DNA from: CAIZQW01 sp942493055
GTDB lineage: Bacteria; Verrucomicrobiota; Kiritimatiellia; RFP12; UBA1067
Length of the DNA: 64,000 bases
Direction: 5' to 3'
NCBI GenBank assembly: GCA_942493055.1
Contig: OW818680.1
Location: 4,278,001-4,342,000 of the forward strand
Shown here: piece after piece, positions 52,351 through 60,902 of the stretch
Numbering within the stretch: the stretch's first letter is position 1
How the letters are laid out: each line of letters starts with the position of its first letter
Program-made: the position numbers and the translations under genes
The notes under the pieces: model-generated
What the model was told of the DNA's origin: nothing
What the model saw: only the letters and a program-made list of their open reading frames with translations
Database searches by the model: none

Positions 52351-55324
52351 AGCAGTGGACATGCTGGGTCGGCAGCAGATCGCCACCATCCAGAATGCTT
52401 TAAGTGAGCTTTTCAAGAATGCCCACGATGCGTATGCTTCACATGTGCGTGTCGACTTCTTTGAGGATGCTGGCCCAGGTTCGAAAGGCATCGTAGTTGT
52501 TCGAGACGATGGTGTGGGGATGACGCTGGATGATTTCGAGAACAAGTGGCTTGTTCTTGGAACCGAAAGCAAGTTCGGATCTGCTCGTGCTAAGCATTAT
52601 GTTCCGCCAGGCATGCCAGCCCGTCCCATCACAGGGGAGAAAGGTATTGGTCGGCTGGCTATAGCCTTACTTGGAAACCAAGTTGTTGTGTTGACTCGCG
52701 CGCGCCGTACGGATGGTGTACACGACCTTGTGGTGTGTTGGGTTCACTGGGGACTATTCGAAATGCCAGGCCTAAATCTGGAGGATATTGATCTGCCGGT
52801 TGAAACCTTTCCAGGTGGGGCATTGCCATCAAAATCAGACATTGTGACGCTTAAGAAGCGACTTCTTGTTAGTATTAACGATATCGCATCATCTCATCCT
52901 GAACTGAACCTCGAGAAGATCGTGAAGGATGTGAAGTCTTTTGACCCTTCTCCGACTGACCTGGATACATTTTTTGCCGGGCGGGATGGCTCTCTCCTGT
53001 CTCTTGATCATGATGGGACAGGCACACATTTTTTGATTGGTCCGGCAAATCCGGTCATAAAATTGGAACTCCAGGCTGAAGACAGAAATAAGGACTATAG
53101 TTTTAGAAAACAGCTCCTGGGTTTTTATGATCAAGTGTTTGGATGCAGCGAACCGGCTCCCATATCGACATCATTTATGCGGTGGCTGCCTGGTGCGGCA
53201 GTTGGAGAAGAGTATCTTTATCCCGAGAACTTTTTTACATCTGCGGAACTTTTGAACTCATCAGACCACTATCTGTGTGGTGAAGTAGACTCCTTTGGGC
53301 AGTTTGGCGGAAAGTTACGAGTCTATAACAAAGAATATAATAATCTGGTTGTTCCCTGGCCGGAGAGCAGCGGCAGAAAAACCGAGTGCGGTCCATTCAA
53401 GGTGCTTTTTGGTTATCTTCAGGGGCATCAGAAAGAATCGATTCTCGATCCTGAGCGGTGGTCCGAAATTAACATGAAGCTTGACTATTTGGGTGGACTT
53501 TATGTCTATCGAGATGGAATACGTATTCTCCCTTATGGTGATCATTCATTTGATTGGATTGAAGTTGAAAAGCGCCGCAATAAAGGCGCAGGACATTATT
53601 TCTTTTCATTTAGACGGATGTTTGGTTCCGTTCTGTTGACTAGGGGCACAAATCCCGAGTTAGAAGAAAAAGCTGGACGAGAGGGATTCCAAGCAAATCG
53701 AGCCTATCGGGATTTGCGCGAGATTTTAATCAATCTGCTCATTCAGTTAGCGGCAGAGTTCTTCCGTAAGGGAGGCACATACACAGAAACGTTTGAACGC
53801 GATCAGATTGAATCAAAGCGCCGAGCGGAAGCTCTTGAGCAACAGCAAAAGAGAGCTAACGAACGCAGAAAACGATTTGGCTTGTCTCTTCAGACATTCA
53901 ATGATCGGATTAACAGTAAGTTGCCCGAGTCACAGATCGCAAGTTTGCGAACGCAGACTCGTAGCCGCATGGAGGCGGCATCAAAGATTCTGGACCAGGA
54001 TAAAGCTGCAGCTAGCCTAATCAGGGCGGAACAAGAAGCAACAACAGCATTGTCCGCTCTTCGCAAGGAATACGAAAGAAAGAAGCCTGCAGGCGTGGCT
54101 TTGACCAAAGCACTTACTGCCGATTGGAGCAACTATTTGGCGGAGAGTGAGCGACTTGAGAAAGAATTGTTCGAACCGTTTGAGAATGAGATAGCATCTA
54201 CACTTGGGCAAGTTGCACGCCAAGCCAGAATCTATATTGACCAACGGAAACGTTTGGATGATCGCATAAAAAGTTTAGCTACAGACCGAAAGAAACAGCT
54301 CGAACAAGCATCACAGATGGCTAATGAAAGTGCCACAGAAACGCGCAAGACTGTTGCCTCAATTACAGAAAAGGCTCGTATCGCGCTTGATGAAACTATT
54401 CGAGGCATTCAAGCCGATATGAACCGAACGCCTCTTCAAGATATGGAGCCCGAAGAAATTGAAAAGCTCCGGTTCAAATGGGAAAGTCAATTGACGGAAA
54501 TTGAGACCAGGCACCGTGATGGCTTGATGGCGGCAAGGGATATGCTTGCGGCGCTTGCCGAAAATCTAAAAGGGTCTGATGGTGAAAAACCTGCTGCAAT
54601 GATGGAGGCATTGGAAGAGAGAATGTTGGCGTTGGAAGATCAAGCTGAGCAAGACTTCGAAATGGTCCAACTGGGGCTTGCAGTTGCGATCATCAATCAC
54701 GAATTTGCCGCAGCCATCAAACAGGTAAGACGAAGTGTGCAAGATTTGGGCCAAATTTCCAGGAGAGCTGAGGGCCTGCGCCCCATTTATGAATCAATCA
54801 AGACGAGTTTTGAGCATCTCGATGGCCACCTCAATCTTTTCACACCGCTTCAACGCCGCCTATATCGTAAAGCCGTCCCTATAAGCGGCAAGAGCATGCG
54901 TAACTATATCAAAGATTTGTTCAGCAACCGGTTAGAACGCCATAAGGTGCTCTTGGAGTGTTCAGAGTCATTTCTTGCGGTTCAGTTGGAGTGTTTTCCT
55001 TCGACTCTATACCCTGCACTGATAAATCTTGTGGACAATGCTATTTACTGGCTGACTTCTGCAAAAGTGGAACGCATTATTCGGCTAGATGCCACGGCAG
55101 ATTCACTTATTATTGCCAACAATGGACCAGAGATCGAAAATCGGGATAAGCAGCGGATATTTGAAAGGGGATTTAGCAGGAAACCAGGTGGCCGTGGGTT
55201 AGGGCTTTTTATATCAGCTAGAGCTTTGGCTAGTGAAAATATGATTTTAACGGCGGAAGCGCCGCCAGATGGCTTTGGCGCTGCCTTCCACATCCAAGTT
55301 CCCTCTCTGAGGTTCATTCAATGA
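52325..55324 (+). CDS. Dual GHKL protein: N-terminal MORC/Hsp90-type ATPase, coiled coil, C-terminal histidine kinase core
   Basis: 999 aa. N-terminal GHKL ATPase: N-box ALSELFKNAHDAYA (E28, N32, D35), G1 DDGVGM (62-66), G2 GEKGIGRL (104-110), of the MORC/Hsp90/MutL kind. After an S5-like region comes a long charged coiled coil (about 490-770). A histidine-kinase module follows: VAIINHEFAAAI with candidate phospho-acceptor H792, N-box NLVDNAIYWL (901-910), G1-like ANNGPEI, F-box IFERGF, G2 GGRGLGLFIS near 955. Two ATP-binding GHKL folds in one chain is unusual. It overlaps the methyltransferase by 26 bp and the receiver gene by 4 bp. It likely senses DNA or a complex through the first ATPase and signals through H792 (inference). 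Confidence 0.88.
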   Translation: MSKIRTRARAVDMLGRQQIATIQNALSELFKNAHDAYASHVRVDFFEDAGPGSKGIVVVRDDGVGMTLDDFENKWLVLGTESKFGSARAKHYVPPGMPARPITGEKGIGRLAIALLGNQVVVLTRARRTDGVHDLVVCWVHWGLFEMPGLNLEDIDLPVETFPGGALPSKSDIVTLKKRLLVSINDIASSHPELNLEKIVKDVKSFDPSPTDLDTFFAGRDGSLLSLDHDGTGTHFLIGPANPVIKLELQAEDRNKDYSFRKQLLGFYDQVFGCSEPAPISTSFMRWLPGAAVGEEYLYPENFFTSAELLNSSDHYLCGEVDSFGQFGGKLRVYNKEYNNLVVPWPESSGRKTECGPFKVLFGYLQGHQKESILDPERWSEINMKLDYLGGLYVYRDGIRILPYGDHSFDWIEVEKRRNKGAGHYFFSFRRMFGSVLLTRGTNPELEEKAGREGFQANRAYRDLREILINLLIQLAAEFFRKGGTYTETFERDQIESKRRAEALEQQQKRANERRKRFGLSLQTFNDRINSKLPESQIASLRTQTRSRMEAASKILDQDKAAASLIRAEQEATTALSALRKEYERKKPAGVALTKALTADWSNYLAESERLEKELFEPFENEIASTLGQVARQARIYIDQRKRLDDRIKSLATDRKKQLEQASQMANESATETRKTVASITEKARIALDETIRGIQADMNRTPLQDMEPEEIEKLRFKWESQLTEIETRHRDGLMAARDMLAALAENLKGSDGEKPAAMMEALEERMLALEDQAEQDFEMVQLGLAVAIINHEFAAAIKQVRRSVQDLGQISRRAEGLRPIYESIKTSFEHLDGHLNLFTPLQRRLYRKAVPISGKSMRNYIKDLFSNRLERHKVLLECSESFLAVQLECFPSTLYPALINLVDNAIYWLTSAKVERIIRLDATADSLIIANNGPEIENRDKQRIFERGFSRKPGGRGLGLFISARALASENMILTAEAPPDGFGAAFHIQVPSLRFIQ

Positions 55325-57099
55325 GTGCTGTTCAAGAATTTGTAAAGCGGTCTACAGTAAGATATCTTCAAAATGTCGTATTTGTGGATGATAATATATA
55401 TGCACGCGGAAGACCGGTGGAAGTGAGTAGTGATGCGATAAATGCTGCTCTCACTGTGCAGCCAAATTTCACAGCAAGTGAATCGATGGAGGATGATTTT
55501 CCGCCATCCAGCGAAGAAGTGCGAGGATCCCCTGTGCCGCTAACTCCTTTGCCAGTGTCGAGCAGTCAGGTGGCAGGGCAAGAGAGTTCACAGCCCGATG
55601 TAATAACAACAGACAGAATTAGTGGATACCACCCCCGCGAGTTAATGGAAAGTTTCGCTCAAGAAGGTATCGTATGTGCTTTATACGAACCCAGAAAAGA
55701 TTTTAAGACATCACTTGACTCCGAGTTGTATCGACTTTGCGAGCGAGCGGATATAGTTATTCCCGACTGGGACTTGTATGGGGATGACGGGGAGGGTGTG
55801 ACAGCCTTGCTGTTTGAGCTCATCAAGGCGGGCGAGTCCATATATCCTCATCACATTCGACTGTGTGTGATATATACAGACAAGCCAAATCTGCATACGG
55901 TAATGAATGAGCTTTATGAAAAGCTCACTCAGCGAGACTGTAAAGTGGAAGTTGAAGAAGGATGTCTCCGCTTAAAGGCAGGTGCAACTCGGATTTGCAT
56001 CTTTGGAAAGCCGGGGTCCACAGGGCGACCTCCAGAATCTAAGTCCTATGAAGTAAAAGAAGAAGATTTGGCAAACCGAGTAATTGAAGAATTTGCCGGC
56101 CTCCATAAAGGAGTACTCCCTGCCTTTGCACTCCACGGGTTGGCGGCAATACGGCGGAATACAAAAAGGGTTCTTGATAAGTTTCGTGGTGATATGGATG
56201 GCGCTTTCTTTCTTCATCGCGCCCTTGCGTTGTCGGATGAAGATGCTTTTGAACAAATGCCTGACCTCCTTGCTGATGAGATTAGAGCTGTGTTAGAAGA
56301 CGCATTGCCTAATATTGTGGATATCCGTTCAGCTTCTTCTGGAGCCATTGCCGAGTTAGCAATTGGTGATCCAGAACAATCCTGGACACGAATTGAAGGA
56401 GGCGGGCCATTTGATGCTAAACCAGTGCTTCGAGAGATATTAAGCAATGGAATTGATGGGTTATCGGATGCTAGCAGAGTTTGTAAGCAGGCGAAGGAGC
56501 TTGAGAAAGGCTTTCGCGGAATAAAGCCATCTTACCTTAAAGACTTCGAACGAATGCTTCAGGTTAATGGCAAGAGTTGGTCAGAGGAGCTTGCAGCTTT
56601 GTTTTGTAATCGTACGCATTATGGGGTTGATGGACGATCGCTAAGGTTTGGAACGATTGTTCGTCATAAGGATGATAGTGAGGGATCATGGAATTATAGT
56701 ATCTGCTTAATGCCAATCTGTGATTGCCAGAGATTGGAGCTAGGTAAACAATATTCGTTCCCGTTTTGGCGACTGAAGGAAGATGCAAAGCAAGGTTGCA
56801 CGGGTAAGCGAAACGGTGTGGTAGTTGTAGACTCAGATGCAGCCACGCATTGTTTGGCATCTGGGGGGAAGATTCGAGATAAGCTCTGGTTGGCAGAATT
56901 CACCGCAAGCAACAACGGAAGGGTGGTAGCCACGCGAGACGATAAAGTGTTTCGCTTCGATACATCAGGACGGACTGTTGAATGGTTGGCCGAAATGAAA
57001 CCTCTCCATGCCCAACGAATTGCATCTTATATGGGGCATGAGATTTCCCGAGTCGGATTGGTCGAGTCAGAGTGGTTGAGGCTGTTTTGTGACAGGTAG
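55321..57099 (+). CDS. Phospho-receiver domain protein with unassigned C-terminal region
   Basis: 592 aa; start overlaps the kinase stop (ATGA). All receiver signature positions are present: acidic pair D23-D24 (VVFVDDN), phospho-acceptor D149 in IVIPDWDLYGDDG (same spacing to Gly as canonical receivers), T186 (LCVIYTD) and K230-P231 (CIFGKPG). A Pro/Ser-rich insertion of about 75 residues (35-110) separates strand 1 from the rest, unlike ordinary response regulators. Residues about 245-592 match no domain I know; they include KGVLPAFALHGLAAIRRNTK, an acidic helix and a beta-rich end (GKIRDKLWLAEF). This region is the candidate effector. Partner of H792 in the upstream kinase. Confidence 0.82.
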   Translation: MSAVQEFVKRSTVRYLQNVVFVDDNIYARGRPVEVSSDAINAALTVQPNFTASESMEDDFPPSSEEVRGSPVPLTPLPVSSSQVAGQESSQPDVITTDRISGYHPRELMESFAQEGIVCALYEPRKDFKTSLDSELYRLCERADIVIPDWDLYGDDGEGVTALLFELIKAGESIYPHHIRLCVIYTDKPNLHTVMNELYEKLTQRDCKVEVEEGCLRLKAGATRICIFGKPGSTGRPPESKSYEVKEEDLANRVIEEFAGLHKGVLPAFALHGLAAIRRNTKRVLDKFRGDMDGAFFLHRALALSDEDAFEQMPDLLADEIRAVLEDALPNIVDIRSASSGAIAELAIGDPEQSWTRIEGGGPFDAKPVLREILSNGIDGLSDASRVCKQAKELEKGFRGIKPSYLKDFERMLQVNGKSWSEELAALFCNRTHYGVDGRSLRFGTIVRHKDDSEGSWNYSICLMPICDCQRLELGKQYSFPFWRLKEDAKQGCTGKRNGVVVVDSDAATHCLASGGKIRDKLWLAEFTASNNGRVVATRDDKVFRFDTSGRTVEWLAEMKPLHAQRIASYMGHEISRVGLVESEWLRLFCDR

Positions 57100-57236
57100 T
57101 TTTAAAGTAGTAAGGCAATTTCACTCTAGAGTATGCAAAGCAAGATGTATGTGGAAAATGTGATAGTGTGATCGCTCCTGAGTGTGGTTGCGGCGATAAA
57201 AAAGATCTCCTCTGGCCACTGAAGTACTGCTACTGC

Positions 57237-58694
57237 CTACTGCCGACTGAATACTTTCTTAATCGCCTGTATTTTTCGATTGCCGCCGGGGATGGGGAGC
57301 GGGAGGTAGTCGAAGTCGAGGATCATCTTGCGCTGCAGGGCCTCTTTGAGTTCGCGTGTCACCTCCGCCACTTCTTTTTGATTGTAAAGATTGGTCAGTT
57401 CATTCGGATCCTTCTCAAGGTCATACAGCTCATAGACTGCCCGGGGTGAGGTGAAATACAGCGTCTCGAATCCTGGTGCGAGGGTCTTTGCTTCGTGTGC
57501 CTTGACAATGTCACGCCAACTCGGATCGCCCGTGCTGTCCACAGGCGTGTAGATCATATTAGGTGTCACGTTGTAAATCAGCTTGTAGCGTCCGCTGCGC
57601 ACGCAGCGACTGTAGTCGACCGCGCTTGCCTTGGTTGTTTCATTGAAGGTCGCGCCGCCATGCGGTCCGCGCTCGCCGAAGATATGCGCGCGCTCGGCTG
57701 GGAAGGGTGTGCCGCGCAAAAGCGGCAGGAAGCTGACGCCGCTGATGCGTTCAGGAACCTTCAGCCCTGCAGCTTCAAGGCAGGTGGGTGCGATGTCTTC
57801 GCCGGAGATGAGTGCGCGCGATTCGCCTCCGGGCTTGATCACGCCCGGCCACCAGGCGAGCAGGGGCACATTCAGTCCGGGGTCATGCAACGTCCCTTTG
57901 CCGCTTGGAAAGGCCATGCCGTTGTCGCCCATGAAAATGATGAGCGTATTCTCCAGCCCTGCGCGCTCCTTGATGATGTTGAGCACTGTCTGAAAATCAG
58001 TGTCTGCATGTTCGATCTCGCCCATGTAGCGGGAGAGGTCGCTGCGCACGCCGGGCAGGTCGGGCAGGAAGCCTGGCACGCGCAGCTTGGCGGGATCAGG
58101 CGGATTCGCGCCCGAACTCCACGGGTGGTGCGGATCGCTGAAGTTCACCCAGAGGAAGTAGGGCTTCTCTTTCGGGCGTTGATCGAAGAAGGTCTTCATG
58201 CGGTCAGGGACGAGGTCTTGAGCGGAGGTGTTCACGTAGTCGAAACGTTCGGGGAAGGTCTTCATCTTCTTTTCATCAAAGACGCGGGCGCTTGCATCCG
58301 GGTCGCGGCCTGAGCCGTCGAGGTGGTAGCTGCGCCCCAGCACGCCGACGAAGTAGCCGGCCTCTTTGCGGAGCAGTTCTGGGAAGGTCACCTCTTCACG
58401 GGGCAAGGGCGAACTGAAGCGGGTGATGCGGCACGCGACAGGAGAGCGTCCTGTCATGATTGTGGCGCGGGATGGCACGCATTGGGGCGAAGCTGTGAAC
58501 ATGCGGTGAAACTTGATCCCCTCGCTGGCGAAGCGATCCAGGTGCGGCGTCTTGATCAGGGGTTCGCCATAACAGCCCAGATACGGATAGCTATGGTCGT
58601 CTGAGAGGACGAAGACGATGTTGGGCGTTGTTTGCGCGCCGGCTGCCTGCAACGCGCCGGCAACAAACAGGGTGAAAGGAAAAAGGTTTCTCAT
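57237..58694 (-). CDS. Type I sulfatase (arylsulfatase family), secreted
   Basis: 485 aa, signal peptide MRNLFPFTLFVAGALQAAGAQ; GGAG upstream of the ATG. Metal-binding start FVLSDDH (D32, D33), active-site signature C72-V-P-S-R76 followed by ATIMTGR, and later GDNGMAF and DVDxxH-like elements (NFSDPHHPW). C72 must be converted to formylglycine by a sulfatase-maturing enzyme; none with the needed cysteines is in this window. The family removes sulfate from polysaccharides or small sulfate esters, which fits the glycan-degradation genes around it. The start overlaps the upstream hydrolase gene by ATGA. Full length. Confidence 0.93.
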   Translation of the reverse strand: MRNLFPFTLFVAGALQAAGAQTTPNIVFVLSDDHSYPYLGCYGEPLIKTPHLDRFASEGIKFHRMFTASPQCVPSRATIMTGRSPVACRITRFSSPLPREEVTFPELLRKEAGYFVGVLGRSYHLDGSGRDPDASARVFDEKKMKTFPERFDYVNTSAQDLVPDRMKTFFDQRPKEKPYFLWVNFSDPHHPWSSGANPPDPAKLRVPGFLPDLPGVRSDLSRYMGEIEHADTDFQTVLNIIKERAGLENTLIIFMGDNGMAFPSGKGTLHDPGLNVPLLAWWPGVIKPGGESRALISGEDIAPTCLEAAGLKVPERISGVSFLPLLRGTPFPAERAHIFGERGPHGGATFNETTKASAVDYSRCVRSGRYKLIYNVTPNMIYTPVDSTGDPSWRDIVKAHEAKTLAPGFETLYFTSPRAVYELYDLEKDPNELTNLYNQKEVAEVTRELKEALQRKMILDFDYLPLPIPGGNRKIQAIKKVFSRQ

Positions 58695-59776
58695 TTTGTC
58701 TTCTCCTTGGGTTGAAGGGCTTTCGTGCGCAGGTCTTTCGGAACCGTTGGATCAGGGGGGACAGGTTGTCCGACTTGGTCGACAGGGTGGTTGAAGAGGT
58801 AGCGCCAGACAGGCTCGTGGATATAGAGTCCTGCTGCGTCCTTCACAGCTGAGCCGCCGGGTGTGACTGCCCCGTGCGCCCGCTGGGCGCTGCTTTTGAC
58901 ATCTGCTGCCGTGATCAGCCGGCGCGTATTGTTGTAGGGCGCTTTGACCTGATCGACATCGACCACAGGGCCGAACTGGTTCAGGCCCATCAGTTCCCAG
59001 GAGCGGTCGTAATGGTGGCCGGTCCAGCCGCCGTCCAGCACATGGCTGAAACCGAAGTAGCGGTTCAAGGGCGTAGCAGAGGGGAGCGCCTGCCACTTCT
59101 CGTACTGGTCGCGCGGACCGCAGAACATCACCACGCGGTCCACGCGCTGGTGCTTGGCGAAGCGTGTCGCGGTTGAGGCTCCGTGGGATGCGCCTGAGAT
59201 GATGACCCGGTCCCAGCGTAGCGCTATCTGATCCTCTGTCAGGAAGAAGTCCCAGCCCCCTTGCGGATTCTCTTTGGCGAGCCACTTCACAAATTGAAGC
59301 GCGCGTTCCATCATGCCGTCCGGCTTGGGGATAGTCACGACGTCACTGAAGTCTTCGCCCGTCGCGGCTTCGAGCCGGATCTTGCCGAGGAACAGTTCGT
59401 CCGCGGGTGGCGGTTCCTTGCCGAACTGGGCGAACCAGCCGTTGGCATAGTGGACGCGGATGGCGTGCAGACCGTAGCTGTTGATGCGTTCGAAGAGCGG
59501 CGCGTTCAGGCCCATCAGCCAGATCACCAGCTTGCCCTGCGGCTTGACACGCGTGTCCACGGAGGCGTCTTCGTAGTCGGCCGGTTTGCCGTCCTTCTCG
59601 AAAATAAAATTGATCTCGGGGTGGGGGGCTGCGCGCGGATCAATCTGGCTTGCCCGGGCGCGCAACTGGTAACGCTGCGGCGAGGGATCTTTGAAGACCA
59701 GTGACTGCGACTCCTCTGCGGCGCCATGCAAAGCCAGTGGCAGAAGCAAATATAACGTCCATATACATTTATTCAT
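58691..59776 (-). CDS. Secreted alpha/beta hydrolase-fold protein
   Basis: 361 aa; signal peptide MNKCIWTLYLLLPLALHGAAEE. The nucleophile elbow is ISGASHGAS (Gly-x-Ser-x-Gly), followed by VDRVVMFCGPRDQYE; the catalytic His may be in GWTGHHYDRSW. Overall an alpha/beta hydrolase, perhaps related to the BPSS1187 type. Co-transcribed with the sulfatase (4-bp overlap), so it may remove acyl groups from the same sulfated substrate (inference). The promoter is strong and close, suggesting a leaderless message. Confidence 0.75.
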   Translation of the reverse strand: MNKCIWTLYLLLPLALHGAAEESQSLVFKDPSPQRYQLRARASQIDPRAAPHPEINFIFEKDGKPADYEDASVDTRVKPQGKLVIWLMGLNAPLFERINSYGLHAIRVHYANGWFAQFGKEPPPADELFLGKIRLEAATGEDFSDVVTIPKPDGMMERALQFVKWLAKENPQGGWDFFLTEDQIALRWDRVIISGASHGASTATRFAKHQRVDRVVMFCGPRDQYEKWQALPSATPLNRYFGFSHVLDGGWTGHHYDRSWELMGLNQFGPVVDVDQVKAPYNNTRRLITAADVKSSAQRAHGAVTPGGSAVKDAAGLYIHEPVWRYLFNHPVDQVGQPVPPDPTVPKDLRTKALQPKEKTK

Positions 59777-59784
59777 GAAGCATG

Positions 59785-59813
59785 ATGATACCCCAATGGA
59801 ATAGATGTGTCAA
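59785..59813 (-). promoter_or_regulatory. Strong promoter of the hydrolase/sulfatase operon
   Basis: TTGACA (59813-59808), 17-bp spacer, TATCAT (59790-59785) on the minus strand. Only 8 bp separate the -10 box from the ATG at 59776, so transcription would start within 1-3 nt of the start codon. Confidence 0.6.
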
Positions 59814-59825
59814 TTGTAGCTAGTC

Positions 59826-59854
59826 TTGAATAACGGGGAGAGGGATGGTAGAGT
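59826..59854 (+). promoter_or_regulatory. Candidate promoter of the divergent phosphoesterase gene
   Basis: TTGAAT (59826-59831), 17 bp, TAGAGT (59849-59854), then 7 bp to the ATG at 59862. It lies back to back with the minus-strand promoter, 12 bp apart. Confidence 0.4.
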
Positions 59855-59861
59855 AAGCAAC

Positions 59862-60713
59862 ATGAAAATGAGAATGGTAGTTGCTTTGTTTTTGCTGGCG
59901 GGCCTTTGTAGAGGGGAGCCGTCTGTATCTGGAACGAACACGCTTCGCTTCGGCATGGTGACGGATACGCACTATGCGGATACTGAGTCACGCGGGGGGC
60001 GTGCCTATCGCGATGGCTTGAAGCTGATGCGCGAATGCGTGGAGACGATGAATCACGAGAAGGTTGACTTCCTGATTGAGTTGGGTGATTTCAAGGATCA
60101 GGACAATCCGCCGGTCGAAGTAAAAACCCTGGCCTATCTGAGGACGATCGAGGCGGAGTTCGCCAAATTTAGGGGGCCCCGGTACCACGTGCTGGGCAAC
60201 CATGACATGGACAGTCTGTCCAAGAAAGCGTTCCTGGAGAGTGTGGAGAACACCGGCATCCCGAAGGAGAAGAGCTACTATGCCTTCCTCCATAAAGGGG
60301 TTCAATTCATTGTCCTCGATGCCAATTTCAAGCGCGACGGCACGCCGTATGACAAGGGGAACTTTGACTGGAAAGACGCGAACATCCCCAAGGAGGAGAT
60401 GGCGTGGTTGAGGAAGACACTGGCGGAGCACAACGGGAAATCAATGGTCTTTGTCCATCAGCGGCTGGATAGCGATGGGGCTGCAATCTGTGTGCGGAAC
60501 GCGGCCGAGGTTCGCAACGTGTTGACGGAGTCCAAAAAGGTGGTGGCTGTATTCAGTGGACATGACCACCCCGGGGCGAAAAGCGTGATGGAGGGCATCC
60601 ATTATTACACGCTTCGATGGCTGACGTCTGGTTATGCGATTGTCGAGATGAACAACGAGGGCACCCTGGCTGTTAAAGGCTTTCGCAAGGTAGCATCGGC
60701 GGAGTTGAAATAA
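59862..60713 (+). CDS. Secreted calcineurin-like metallophosphoesterase
   Basis: 283 aa from ATG 59862, beginning a signal peptide (MKMRMVVALFLLAGLCRGEP). Motifs in order: VTDTHYAD (D-x-H), ELGDFKDQ (GD), LGNHDMD (GNHD), FVHQRLD (H) and SGHDHPG (GHxH). All five metallophosphoesterase blocks are present, so it should be active with two metal ions. It is a short single-domain protein. It is divergent from the sulfatase operon. Substrate unknown: phosphodiester or phosphomonoester outside the cytoplasm. Confidence 0.85.
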   Translation: MKMRMVVALFLLAGLCRGEPSVSGTNTLRFGMVTDTHYADTESRGGRAYRDGLKLMRECVETMNHEKVDFLIELGDFKDQDNPPVEVKTLAYLRTIEAEFAKFRGPRYHVLGNHDMDSLSKKAFLESVENTGIPKEKSYYAFLHKGVQFIVLDANFKRDGTPYDKGNFDWKDANIPKEEMAWLRKTLAEHNGKSMVFVHQRLDSDGAAICVRNAAEVRNVLTESKKVVAVFSGHDHPGAKSVMEGIHYYTLRWLTSGYAIVEMNNEGTLAVKGFRKVASAELK

Positions 60714-60765
60714 ACAGCGCATATTTGGCTTGCAAGTTATGACAAAATGTCATACGGTGACAAAC

Positions 60766-60877
60766 TATACATGGCGACATAAGTATCCAGTGAGCATGGA
60801 GCGGCGCGGCTTCCCGCGCCGGCCGGAACGCGAAGGCGTTCCGCTCCGAAACCTGCGCGGGCTTGACGCCATGTATA
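60766..60877. mobile_element. 112-bp element with 11-bp terminal inverted repeats and three-way hairpin core
   Basis: Ends TATACATGGCG (60766-60776) and CGCCATGTATA (60867-60877) are perfect inverted repeats. The core 60798-60847 folds as outer GGAGC/GCTCC with two hairpins, GGCGCGG-CTTC-CCGCGCC and GGAACGC-GAAG-GCGTTCC. Size and ends resemble a MITE, but no target duplication is obvious. Just upstream, ATGACA-AAA-TGTCAT (60739-60753) is a perfect palindrome and possible operator. Confidence 0.55.
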
Positions 60878-60902
60878 AAAACGGAAGTGGATTTGTTTTG
60901 AT

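Noticed and set aside
51265..57099. Operon as an ordinary type II restriction-modification system
   Set aside because: No endonuclease motif such as PD-(D/E)xK or HNH was seen in the two partner proteins; their motifs are GHKL and receiver.
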